From contig MNCI01002928.1 in NCBI GenBank assembly GCA_015680685.1, positions 55,267-119,266 on the forward strand: a stretch of DNA of 64,000 nucleotides. Direction: 5' to 3'. Each line of letters begins with the position of its first letter. The first letter of the stretch is position 1. The stretch is from Gnetum montanum. Its lineage: Eukaryota; Streptophyta; Gnetopsida; Gnetales; Gnetaceae. The notes beneath the pieces are model-generated. The model saw only the letters and a program-made list of their open reading frames with translations. It was not told where the DNA came from and did no database searches. This document shows positions 1 to 9,529 of the stretch, piece after piece. The translations under genes and the position numbers were made by a program.

Positions 1-1426
1 GATTGTTTGCATTGGTTTGACTAGGAACTCTCTTGTTTGGAGGTGTATAGGGATTATTCCTAGTTTGTTGTTGTGTAGCATTCATAATGTCACTGATTTT
101 GTGGTAGCGAGTGTTGTGTGGGTTAGGGTTGCCTACCATAACTTGTTCTAATGAGAAAACCTCTTCATTTTCTGTCTCATGAGGTACATTAAGGACTATG
201 ATAGGGGTTTTTCCATTTTGTTGCCCTTGGGTATTATCACCATACAATGCTATGAATTGAGGACAAGTTTTTTCGGAATGTTGCCTTGTATTATAAAGAC
301 GACAATAATCATCGTTGATTGATGCACTTAGTTTTTCTGGTTGTATAGGGCTTTTGTTATTGTTTTTCTTTAACTCAACCACTTCATTGGATAGTTTTTG
401 TAGTAAAGTGAGTATTTGGGTCATCTGATTTTGAGTTTGGGTTGGTGGTTCAACAAGATTTGATGTCCCGTTTGGGTTGATAATGGATTGAATCAAGGCT
501 TTTGATTGGTCATCATTCAAACCAGTGTTGGATGGTAAGAATGAAGAGGACATGGGGCCTTGTGAGTAATTACTTAAAGGTTGAGTTGCTTGAAAGGGAG
601 AAACAGCTTGAGGCATGACATTAGACGTTTGAAAAGTTGGTAGGAGTGGGTTTAATTTCATAGGGTTACTAACACTCATCATCCCAAATTAGGTTTGGAT
701 GCTGTTCATAAAGGTTATTTGCTCTAATTCCACAGCTTTTGACATTGCACTTTGTATTTCTATTATGTTGGGATCAGATTTGATAACATAAGCGAAGAAT
801 GGATCAATGGTAGAGAGATAGAAGTTGAGGATACCATCTGGTTGTGGTCGCATCTCATTTGGCACATAGGCTAGTTGATAAAGGAATCTAATGTTATAAT
901 CCTTAACATTTTCCTCAGGTAGCTTTCTTAGGGTGGTAAAGTTGCTTGATGCGATAGCAACGCTAGTAAATTTGTCAAATTGATTCAAAAACTTGTTTTT
1001 GAATTCTTGCTATGTGTTGATAGAGGCATCAGGAAGCATTAAGAACCATTGGGTTGCTTTGGTCCTAAATGTTGTTACAAACACTCTACATGCCACATCA
1101 TTATGTATAATGTTGTGGATCCTTAGTAAGGTTTCAAAACATTGCATGTGTTGGTGGGCATCATTCGTAGGGGTTGTAAGATCGAAGAACAGATTTATGT
1201 TTTGAACGGATTTTGGTATGTCATGGTAATTATGAAAGTTAAAAGGGTTTCTTATTAAGGGAACCGGGGGTTGATGGCTTGCTATCTTAGTCCGAGGTTT
1301 CTTAGAAATTGAACTTGGAAAAAGTGAAGCTCGTTATTTTCTCAAAGTAAATTAACGAGTAGTTGGTTGATTAGGGATAGGAGTAGAAATTCCTTGTTGA
1401 GATGTTCTGTAAGAAGAGTCACTCAT
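1..1426 (-). pseudogene. LTR-retrotransposon gag (element A), 5' part, runs off the window
   Basis: Gag polyprotein forms the cytoplasmic particle of an LTR retrotransposon and packages its RNA. The likely start is the ATG at 1426-1424 (MSDSSYRTSQQG). Reading leftwards there is a gag core with the pattern HMQCFETLLRIHN...TKATQWFLMLPDASINT, then QEFKNKFLNQFDKF at about 1000-960. Towards position 250 comes a zinc-knuckle-like CRLYNTRQHSEKTC, in which the second metal-binding Cys is Tyr (C-x2-Y-x4-H-x4-C). Stops interrupt the frame at about 1350 and 1010. The longest open piece, 988-689, is an internal fragment and not a gene. Pol would lie left of the window. Family assignment inside Ty3/gypsy is unclear. 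Confidence 0.8.
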
Positions 1427-1965
1427 AAAATGAAAAATAACAGGAAATGTAAAATGCTAATAAACTGTGAAAATTAAAGAAAATAAAAAAAAACATTTGA
1501 ATGCTATATTTTTATTTTTAATTATTTTTTATTTTTTTAAAAATAAAATTGAAATTACAAAATTTCATAAAAGTAAATTGAACGTAAAATGATTTAAATC
1601 ACCTTAATTAAATTTCAGAAAAACAAATTAAAAAAGAATTGCTAGAATATAAATTTAGAGATTTGAAAATGAAACTAAAATAAAACAATATAATTGAAAA
1701 TAAGGAGGCAAAAATAAAACAAACAGTAAAAGAAATGATAATAATTTTTTTTNGGGTACGGAAACTCAGAAATAGTTTTAGCTAAAAAAGCTATGTGACA
1801 TTTAAACAGATAAATTGAACTAGGAAATTTGATAAAGAAACTTAAATAGAATAACTATCCCAACCTTAAACAAGAAAAATAAAGTGGTAAGGGAAATGAA
1901 AAATTGTTGTTTTTTTTAAAAATAACTCGGAGTTTGAGAACTCCAAACACAAGCAAAAGTTTGAT

Positions 1966-2029
1966 TTTAACGATTTATTTAGAAATAAACATTTGACTTT
2001 AACGATTTATTTAGAAATAAACATTTGAC
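1966..2029. repeat. Perfect 32-bp tandem duplication
   Basis: A 32-base unit beginning tttaacgatttatttag occurs twice head to tail (1966-1997 and 1998-2029) without a mismatch. It is a recent local duplication, probably replication slippage. Confidence 0.9.
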
Positions 2030-2170
2030 AGACAATAATGGTCTTGTTACAATAACCTCACATCAAATTAAATATGATTGAGCAAAACAAAACTTAGCTC
2101 AACACAAAGCAATGATGATCCAAGCAGCAAAACGTGTAGCTTAGGTGCCTGCTATTTTGTGTTGCCTTCC

Positions 2171-2300
2171 CAGCGAACAGAAAATCACTCTTGACTTTAG
2201 CTCTCAGCAGAACAAAAAATCGCTGCTCACTCTGGCTCTCAACAGAACAGAAAAATTGCTACCCCTCTGGCTCCGCTAGAACAGAAAAATCGCTACTGTC
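2171..2300. repeat. Imperfect tandem repeat, about 46-bp unit, three copies
   Basis: Units built on agaacagaaaaatcgct followed by a ctctggctc block recur at about 2175, 2208, 2242 and 2278 with diverged spacers. Repeats of this kind are common in retrotransposon leaders or U5. No function is visible. Confidence 0.6.
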
Positions 2301-2958
2301 CGCGAGAGACTTGCCACCCTATCGTCTTCCATCGCCACGTGAGGAGGATCACATAGGAACAAAGAGAGATGCTCACCTCTCCTTTAATCGTCCTTAGAGA
2401 AACCAATTTCTCTCCCGGTTCCTCCACTTGCTGGTTGCTGGCTCTTCCCTCTAAATAGTGGCCGACGAGAGAAAAACCCTAACCCTAAACTGCCAGCAAC
2501 CTTTGCCATGTATTATTTTTGGCCTTTTCCTCATATCGGTGATACAAAGAAAAAGAAACAAAACAGGATAATCGTCATGGATCATGAGTCATGGGTGGAT
2601 GCTTGTTCGTCTATTGTTTATGGGCCAACGAAGCCTACCACCACATGGACAATGGCCATGTGCAAACTTATGGTGCTCTATTTTTAATTTTATAATTTTT
2701 ATTTTTATTTTATTTTATTTTTTATTTTTAAATATTGAACTCATTCAAACAAGGCCAGGTTGGCCTCAAAACGTTTTCACGTTTCAATAACTTCTTTCTC
2801 TGTGTGACGGATGGCGTCATACTAGCCGGTTGTTCTTCTAATCCCATTACAGTTTTAACTAGTGAATTGGCTTGAACCCACTTTTTGTTTTTCACTTTCA
2901 GAAACACGTTCATTATATTTTCTTCAAATTCTAATAGACTGGGCCAAATCCAAAGCAG

Positions 2959-4164
2959 GTAGGGAACTTTCTGCACTATTTCAGTCGATTTGTGGCTGGA
3001 TTTGCGATCGGCTTTGCAACAATATGGCAGCTCAGTCTGGTAACTTTATCCATAGTCCCTGCAATCGCAATTTCAGGCGGGCTCCATGCGTTTCTGGTGA
3101 TCAATCTGACAACGAAAACAAGAAAGGCATACGCCAAAGCAGGCGGAATTGCAGAGGAGGTTTGTAAAATCCATACGTTTCCGCAACTTTCTGCGAATTT
3201 CCTGCTTCTGTCAAAAATTCAATTTTCCTGCAACTGAAATTTTACAGGTGATAGGAAACGTGAGAACGGTGTACGCGTTCGTGGGCGAAGAAAAGGCCGT
3301 GAGCAGATACAAAAACGCTCTGAAGGATACCTATTATCTTGGCAAGAAGAGTGGACTGGCCAAGGGATTTGGGCTGGGATGCATGTACGGCATCTTGTTT
3401 CTTTGCTGGGCTCTGCTGGTCTGGTACACGGCGCGTCTGGTTCACCGAGGACTCATCAATGGGGGAGAGGCCTTCACCACCATGCTTAACGTTGTCATCG
3501 CCGGCCTGTAAGATAACCAACTAAAACTTCTGCAAACGAATGCCAGAATTGTGTTACATCCATAACAATCTCTGTTAAAACTGTCGCGAAAACATACCAA
3601 TGATTTCGTTGCGTCTTTTTAATCTCTGAAATCTGAGCACCCAACACTCAGATGGAATTAATGATAGATAGAATTCTGTTGCATTTCCTTTTTTGTTTTT
3701 CCTGCACTGCAACTCTAGCAGACTGATTGTTGCAGATTCCTGATAAGATTCGCGTGTGTTGTGTTTGAATGCCAATAATTGAACTGGCGTGATGTTCTTG
3801 ACTTAACTGCCTGTGTTGGGTTGTGGGCCCGTGATTGTTTACAGGGCACTGGGACAGTTAGCACCAGACCTTGGAGCTTTTACACGAGCAAGAGGCGCAG
3901 CCTACAGCATATTCCACATGATTGAGTCAGTGCTGCGTTCAAGTTCGAACTCTGACGGAGGAGGCCTCACCCTGAAGATTGTGGAGGGAAACGTGGAATT
4001 CAAGAATGTGTGTTTCAGCTGTCCCTCTCGTCCGGACATTCCCATTTTTGAAAATCTGAATTTTCACATTCCTGCTGGACAAGTGGTTGCCATTGTGGAT
4101 GGTAGCGGCTCTGGCAAGTCCACCGTCATTTCGCTCATTGAACGCTTCTACGATCCTACTTCAG
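2959..4164 (+). pseudogene. ABCB-type (P-glycoprotein-like) transporter: second half of TMD1 and start of NBD1
   Basis: Full-length plant ABCB proteins are plasma-membrane exporters or auxin carriers with two TMD-NBD halves. Three exons join in frame: 2959-3159 ([19 protein letters not shown]...), 3248-3507 ([18 protein letters not shown]...) and 3845-4164 ([12 protein letters not shown]... to RFYDPTSG), with gt...ag introns 3160-3247 and 3508-3844. [18 protein letters not shown] and [15 protein letters not shown] suggest the ABCB2/ABCB10 branch. The Walker A segment reads [10 protein letters not shown], so the first invariant Gly of GxxxxGK[ST] is Asp. These exons have no stop, but earlier TMD1 exons and the rest of NBD1 (Q-loop, LSGGQ signature, Walker B) are absent. 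Missing exons could lie beyond very large introns, but the later exons are broken. Confidence 0.85.
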
Positions 4165-5013
4165 GTTTTGTTTCTTTCTGCATTTATTGCTCATTTCTTG
4201 TTTCTCTGCGTTCCGCCCGATGCCTGAATCTGCGGAAGAAATCGTGTACTTGTTTTGGATTATGGCGATAATCTCGGTAGCGGCTGGCAAACCAGATATC
4301 AATTTCAGTAGCAGGACGCTGAGGATAGCATCCTGATTGACAAGCTTTTTGTTTTGAAAAAGTTTTTGTTGAAAAATATTAATATTTAGGTGATTTAAAG
4401 CCTTTGACGGTGGATTAAGCTTGTATTGATGGTTTTTGAGAGGCTTTGCGTGCTGTGATTATCTTCACAGTTACATGGTTTACTGGTTTCAGCGTAATCT
4501 AGTGTAAGCTATGAGTTTGATGAGTCGATAAACCTGGTCAAAGTGGATTCTGCGAATTCGTCCAAACAGTTATTGGAGTTCGTAGATAACGATCCAACTT
4601 TCCATCGAGACGAATACCCAGAAAGAAAACTTATACAGCGCGGACCACATTTTGATGGAACAAGGCTAAATGATGATTGGTATTTGAGTTCGCTTTAGGT
4701 ATTAAAATTGCATAAATCCAAGAAGGGAATTCAGCTTTGAAACGCCAAGATCTTACATTGATTGGAAACCACTTTCTTTTATTACAGATGAGATGGAATC
4801 TTGGACATCTCTAAAGATTGCAACATGGTAATGAACAGTATTAATATATTACGTCAGTGAAAATTGACATGCCATCTTAAATGATTATTATTGACGATGT
4901 CTTGGTTGCTAATAATTTATTGTTGCATTTCCTGAAAATGCTTGATGTATGTTTAATACTTAAAATGGAACTCTTATGGGATGATGATGAATTTTTTGCA
5001 TGTCATGTTGCAG
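4165..5013 (+). other. Intron-like gap in the ABCB pseudogene; NBD1 signature exons missing
   Basis: The segment begins with a splice donor (gttttg at 4165) and ends near an acceptor-like cag at 5011-5013. I read both strands for the Q-loop, LSGGQ and Walker B regions expected between the flanking exons and found none, so those exons were deleted. No element ends are visible. Confidence 0.55.
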
Positions 5014-5215
5014 TCATGCAATGTAGAATCGTTTATCTTCCCAGAGGACTATGAGCTTTGGGGCAGCAAGCATAGGATCAGACACAGACTAATCAAGAAG
5101 ATTTGGATTAGAATTGGATGATAGGAATTTAGACATGGGACTCACCCCCAAGAAGAAAGTTCCATTCTCTAGACCTGTCAAAATCGTTGCTCCAGAACAG
5201 ATGTATGCAACTCCT

Positions 5216-5245
5216 GCAGTATTTGGTGCTGCAGTATTTGGTGCA
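5216..5245 (+). repeat. 15-bp tandem duplication inside the TMD2 exon
   Basis: gcagtatttggtgct is followed at once by gcagtatttggtgca, giving AVFGA twice. It keeps the frame and adds about five residues to the first TMD2 helix compared with usual ABCB proteins. Confidence 0.7.
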
Positions 5246-5806
5246 ATATCTGCTGGGTCACTAACTCCTCTATTAGGGCTGGGAATCACTCAAGCTATGG
5301 TATATCTCTACACTGAAGATGAGGAAATCTCATCTAGGAATATCTACAGAATAAGCTTCTTCTTTGTTGGCGAAGCTGGTGCTTCATTGGTGTACAATGT
5401 GGTTTCTCATTTTGATTGGGGAGTCATAGGGGAAAGCCTCACTCTACGGTTCAGAGAAATGATGTTTGCAGGTAATTCAGAACCCAAAACATGTTTATCT
5501 CTAATTAGCTTCTGGAGATCCAAAATTCCATGACTTTTGTTATTTTTGACATTTGACCATTCGAGCTTGCTATGAGGTTAATGGCAAAAGTGTACTCTAT
5601 TAAACATCCTTTTTTTTGTTTGTCCTAGTCTTTAGGAACTGTCCTTACGAATTTGGTTGCTATTTTTGTTCTTTAAAAGTTGAATCATCGATCATTACAG
5701 AAGTTGATCTATAGGTATGGGATTTATACATACTCATGTAGTTGATCCATTTTGTATACACAAGGCTAGGATGATGATGAGGATTTACAAGGGTTTCATA
5801 ATTTTG

Positions 5807-5900
5807 CCACATTTTTGTTGTTTTTGAAAAACTATTTCTATGGTTTTAGCATTGTTCTTGAAACCATAGAAATAGTTTATCAAGAACAACAAAAATGTGG
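5807..5900. repeat. Inverted repeat: 40-bp arms, 14-nt loop
   Basis: The left arm, 5807-5846, and the right arm, 5861-5900, are reverse complements with about two mismatches; 5847-5860 is the loop. The right arm runs into the 5' end of the second TMD2 exon, so the left arm looks like an inverted copy of the intron/exon edge. An RNA from either strand would fold into a long hairpin. A foldback duplication at a repaired break, or a young small-RNA-type hairpin, would both fit. Confidence 0.85.
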
Positions 5901-6110
5901 TTGGTTTGATGAGGACAACAGTGATAGTGGTTCCCTTGCATCAAGGTTGGCATTGGATGCTACAATGGTTAGAGGCTTGGTAGTGTAGACAAGACTGCCA
6001 TTTTTATTCGCAACATTTCCCTTGTTTCAATTGCATTCTTGATTGCTTTTCTATCAAAAGGATTAATTCGATCGTCTTAATCAAATTATTCTTGCGCATG
6101 TTTTATTGTA

Positions 6111-7300
6111 AGAAATCATGCTGAGCAGAAAAGGGGAAAAGAGCGGATGGTGATCAATTACATCCTGTTGAATGCAGTCACAGTTGAAATCAAATGACCT
6201 TTGCCAAACAAGGAAGTGCCTATTCAAAAGGTAGCAACGAAAAAGGTGTTTAGTAAGTTCAACTACAAAAGCAAATATCATCAAATTAAAATTGCAGATG
6301 AAGATGTTCACAAGATTGCCTTTAGTACACCAGATGGACTCTTTGAATGGTTTGTTATGCCATTCGGGTTAAAGAATGCTCCATCCTAATTTTAGCATCA
6401 AATGGATGTTATTTTTAAATTTTATCAACACTTCATTGCAAATTATATAGATGATTTTATTATATTTTCTGATTCCTTGCAACATCATGTTGAGCAGTTG
6501 GCAACATTTGCCAATCTATGCCAAATTCATGGAATTAGCCTCTCAAAAGATGAGAAAAAGTTTCAGATTACACAAAAGAAGATTCAGTTCTTAAGCATCT
6601 AGTTAAAGGAAGATAAAATCCATATGCAGCCCCATGTCGTCTGGAAAATTAGGCTATTTTCTGATGAGCTTGAATCAAAGGAGTGGTGTTTAAGGTTTTT
6701 AGATTGTCTCAACTGTCTTCTAGCATATTGAAAAACTAACAGATAAAACCGTTGAAATTCTTCGCTGGAAAAACCAAGTCCCATTCCAATGGACAAAAAA
6801 GGCTACAAAACAATTCCAACAATTGAAGGAAGAATGCCAAAATCTACCATCATTATTCCCCATTCTTAAAGGACCATTCATCCTTAATATGGATGCGAGT
6901 TATGATGCTTAGGTAGCCATCCTTCTGCAAGTAGGTAAAGCTTATGGTCAAGAAGAAATTTGTGCCAATGCATCAGGTATTTTTAATAAGAATGAATTGA
7001 GTTATTGGCCTATTGAGAAAGAAATTCTTGCTGCTATCAAAGAAAAAAAAAATTTCACATGTATTTGATTGAAGAACCTTTCATCCTTTGAATAGACTTT
7101 GCAAATCTAGCAGCCCTACTCAAATGCAAAATCAATTCTTCATCAAAACTTCAACGTTTTGCGTGGTGGAAATTTTTACTTGCTCAGTACCAGTTTTCTG
7201 TAGAACACATCCTAGGTTTGATCAATTATTTCTCAGATGCCCTCACTTAGGAATTGAAAGGAGTTCCAATGAAAATGATGTAACATTCTCCTACCAGTAG
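6111..7300 (+). pseudogene. Pararetrovirus-like reverse transcriptase and RNase H, decayed
   Basis: RT copies the pregenomic RNA into DNA and RNase H removes the template RNA. Visible are HQIKIADEDVHKIAF, EWFVMPFGLKNAPS (about 6345-6389) and the catalytic YIDD box at 6444-6455. After it come a KIRLFSDEL / RFL-DCLN stretch (about 6640-6720) and an RNase H tail with KEILAAIK and FSVEHI. The EW-VMPFGLKNAP and FSDEL-to-CLN patterns favour Caulimoviridae over Ty3/gypsy, where a WP-P...FLGL-GYYRRFI pattern is expected. Many stops and several frameshifts (about 6220, 6390, 6600, 6690, 6780, 6912) break the frame. Confidence 0.75.
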
Positions 7301-7326
7301 CAATAGTTGAACAATCACTAGTGTAG

Positions 7327-7331
7327 AAGAT
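7327..7331. repeat. Target-site duplication AAGAT, left copy
   Basis: aagat at 7327-7331 matches aagat at 8124-8128, directly outside both ends of the solo LTR. Confidence 0.85.
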
Positions 7332-8123
7332 TGATGGGACGTGATATCGCATAGGCCACGATATCGCGTACGCGATATCGCAGTGCGTCGTCAAATCTAT
7401 AAATAAGAGGTGGCTCTCCCTTGTTTCTCATTCTAGGCCCAGACCGTAGCGAAACTTTGGTAGTTTTACCTCTACATAGATAGAATAGTTTCCATGTGCC
7501 CGCAGTAGGAGCTCCAAAGTGAACGGATCTTTATTCGAGCAAATATTGTACCTGAACACAAGTTTGTGTATGGCAATAAAGACGAACTTCTTGGATAAAC
7601 CTTGCAGTGCATGGAATAGGTTAAATAAGACTTTATTTATTATTATTTATTGTTTACTATTTAAATTCTTTATTAGTAATTAAATATCTCTCAACCTTTT
7701 TCTCCTAGTTAAGTGCCTCAGTACGACCGCTTCGAGCACGTGCGTTATGCTTGGTGATCCCAGCAATGATTAGCGTTTGGTAACCAAGGTTGTATTGGTT
7801 CAGGGTGTGAACGGTAAGTGGGAACGAATGCTGACGCTAGGTTAATTCAGCCTTAGTCAGTTAGTTAAAGTTAGTAATTAGTCTCTTCACCTTTCACCTT
7901 ATCAGCATAGGAGATAAAAACGAAAAGCTATAAAAATCATATACCTCAGACTTACTTAACCATACAACCGTGACAAATACAAGTAAGTCTGGGAAGACAA
8001 CGAATGATTAACCTTAAGTGTTCCATAAGGCGTGTAGGCACTTAGTCTGCAGAGTTCGACTGGATCGTGCGTGTAATGCTCGTATTTGTATAGTTGAGTG
8101 TAGGGGTACCTTGCCACTCATCA
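7332..8123 (+). mobile_element. Solo LTR, same family as element C LTRs
   Basis: It begins TGATGGG and ends CTCATCA with perfect 5-bp flanks AAGAT, and no internal domain adjoins it: the product of LTR-LTR recombination. U3 is only about 65 bases and consists mostly of GATATCGC-type palindromes (7343, 7359 and 7371), followed by a TATA box, ctataaata, near 7397. The R-U5 body matches the element C LTRs in reverse complement, including the cataaggcg/cgtgtaggc and ggggtacc segments near the end. It split the pararetrovirus copy after that had settled. Confidence 0.9.
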
Positions 8124-9040
8124 AAGATAAAGTTTGGTGAACATGGCCTTTGCAGATGTTTGAAGATTGTGTCAACTAGTGCCAAAAAAATTTTCTTGTC
8201 TTTCCACAGGAACCCTTAAGTAGTATTACTAGAAATTATCCAAACCTTGATTTCTATGTTAATATGGCAAGATAAATTGATTGTATTGTAAATAACTTGA
8301 AATGGACCCATTTAGGATCCAAGGTCCTAGATCATCTTAGAATGATCGAAGTCTTAGATAATATCTTGCTCATCCGCAGAACTCTATTTCTTAACCAAAT
8401 TTGCTTGTAAATTTTTGTCAACCCTACTTGATTTTGATGGTTGGGAACCATAGCTATGCTCTATGTTCTAAAGGATTAACTTGTATCTCGAAGTGACGTT
8501 GTATGTGAATGAACGCGTAGTCAAGAGACCGCCACGTTAGTTGAAAGAAGCATAATCAGAAATTTCACCACCTAGCCTGCTTGAAGAAGTGGCCAAATTA
8601 ATGAAGACATGTCAAGATTGTAACAAAGCACAAACCAAAATTTGCTCGGTCCACCAAGCTATCCTTTGTACTCTATAAACGTGGCTCCATAAGTCTATCA
8701 AGTCATGATGTTTTTCTATGGTGTATTTTTTTGTGTGGTTGTAAGGTGAAGCGTTCTAAATATGCTACACCCTTTTTCCTACTATAAATAAGGTCCAGTG
8801 TGAGAGTTAAGAGCAAAAGAGAGAGTGAGCAAGGGTGAGTGAATTACCATGTTTGCAATGGTATGCATCTGTTTGTAAGCTCTGCATGTGGTGATTGAAT
8901 AATATCTTTGTTTGGTTTGAAGGTTAACTTCTTGTTAAGCTTTGCTTTGTTGCTATGTTATTTGCTAGTATTGACCATTTGAGAAGAGAAAGGTGTCGAT
9001 CGTGAAATCTTGAGTGACCAGCGTTGAGTGAGTTGGCACT
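8124..9040 (+). promoter_or_regulatory. Promoter/leader-like non-coding region of the pararetrovirus fragment
   Basis: No gene is readable on either strand. A TATA box (ctataaata, 8782-8790) is followed by a purine-rich leader with gagagagtgagc-type repeats, and an aataatatctttg stretch near 8898 could serve as a poly(A) signal. That order, TATA box, short purine leader, then poly(A)-like signal, is what a terminally redundant pararetrovirus transcript requires. I found no clear tRNA-Met primer site. Confidence 0.4.
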
Positions 9041-9463
9041 CCAGGCATGATATTGGGCAGTTACCATATTCATTGTCCATATGAATGTCCTAAGAAGAAA
9101 GGCGATTCGAAGGTTAAAGCTTTCTTCGATTCCTACCTCAAGGATTGGGAGCCAGTTGAGGATCCAAAACAAGAAGATTCGAAAGAATAGATTTACCAAG
9201 TGAATTTGTTGTTAGATGAAGAGGAAGAGCAAAGTGGTTATGAGTCCCAAGGTTCTAAAAGTTTGTCCAAAGGTTTGCTCTACATGGTCAAGCTATATAG
9301 TTTTGAAGAAGACGAAGATGCCTGGTTGAACAAGCTAAACGATGAGGAGTATGAAGAACTTTTACAGTTTGTGACTAAAGACAAAGTTGAAGGCATCATC
9401 GAAGACTTCGATGAGGATTTTACTAACCAATTATTTTCCTCTACATTTTCTCAATCTACATAG
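9041..9463 (+). pseudogene. Coat-protein-like C-terminus (zinc knuckle plus acidic tail)
   Basis: A frame ending in TAG at 9461-9463 starts with a knuckle-like HIHCPYECPKKK at about 9090 (final H and C visible; the first Cys pair is lost to a shift). A lysine patch and then a strongly acidic tail follow (DEEEEQSGYE, FEEDEDAWL, EDFDEDF). Caulimovirid coat proteins end in this way, with an RNA-binding knuckle and an acidic tail. One TAG (9188-9190) splits it; the open part is 9200-9463. An acidic host protein cannot be excluded, but position and strand fit the viral fragment. Confidence 0.5.
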
Positions 9464-9529
9464 CTCTCCTTCTTCTTTTACCACATGCTTAATTAACTCT
9501 TTGATCTGATGGGTTCATAGCTTGTATAA

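Larger units (their letters stand above)
1427..2958. other. Non-coding stretch between element A gag and ABCB exons
   Basis: Position 1430-1920 is very A/T rich, as expected of a retroelement leader, with one undetermined base at 1753 in a T run. Two small tandem repeats follow (listed separately). A telo-box-like aaccctaaccctaaac lies at 2475-2490. I looked for the element A LTR edge and primer-binding site here and could not fix either. The open frames at 2191-2397 and 2584-2790 resemble nothing I know. Confidence 0.5.
5014..6063 (+). pseudogene. ABCB-type transporter: linker and start of TMD2, with stops and a frameshift
   Basis: This continues the gene at 2959-4164. The exon ending at 5471 carries the linker (SSQRTMSFGAASIGSD), an in-frame TAA after GSDTD at about 5090, and a TAG at 5024. 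TMD2 follows (AGSLTPLLGLGITQAMV ... GVIGESLTLRFREMMFAG), up to a clear donor gtaatt at 5472. A second exon at about 5885-6063 reads GWFDEDNSDSGSLASRLA, then LDATMVRGLVV, a stop and a frameshift; past the shift it reads AIFIRNISLVSIAFLIAFLS. The coding match ends at about 6063, where pararetrovirus-like sequence takes over, so the rest of TMD2 and NBD2 is lost here. The nonsense codons and frameshift make the locus a pseudogene. Confidence 0.85.
6064..9463 (+). mobile_element. Endogenous pararetrovirus-like (Caulimoviridae-type) fragment
   Basis: RT-RNase H, a promoter-like non-coding stretch and a coat-protein-like tail lie in one orientation between ABCB exon sequence and element B. No integrase follows RNase H, as expected of Caulimoviridae and unlike Ty3/gypsy. 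The copy is rearranged: movement-protein, most coat-protein and protease regions are absent, and a solo LTR splits it. Gymnosperm genomes are known to carry old caulimovirid copies. Exact edges are not determined. It is decayed and cannot encode a functional virus. Confidence 0.65.

Noticed and set aside
2475-2490. Telomere-like aaccctaaccctaaac as interstitial telomere repeat
   Set aside because: Only about two units. It is more likely a telo-box in a leader or promoter.
6111-7300. RT-RNase H as an ordinary Ty3/gypsy pol
   Set aside because: The EW-VMPFGLKNAP and FSDEL...RFL-CLN patterns and the lack of any integrase after RNase H fit Caulimoviridae better. The element C RT, truly Ty3, looks clearly different.
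9041-9463. Acidic host protein or kinesin-like tail
   Set aside because: Zinc-knuckle relic, strand and place beside pararetrovirus RT favour a coat-protein tail. Kept at moderate confidence.
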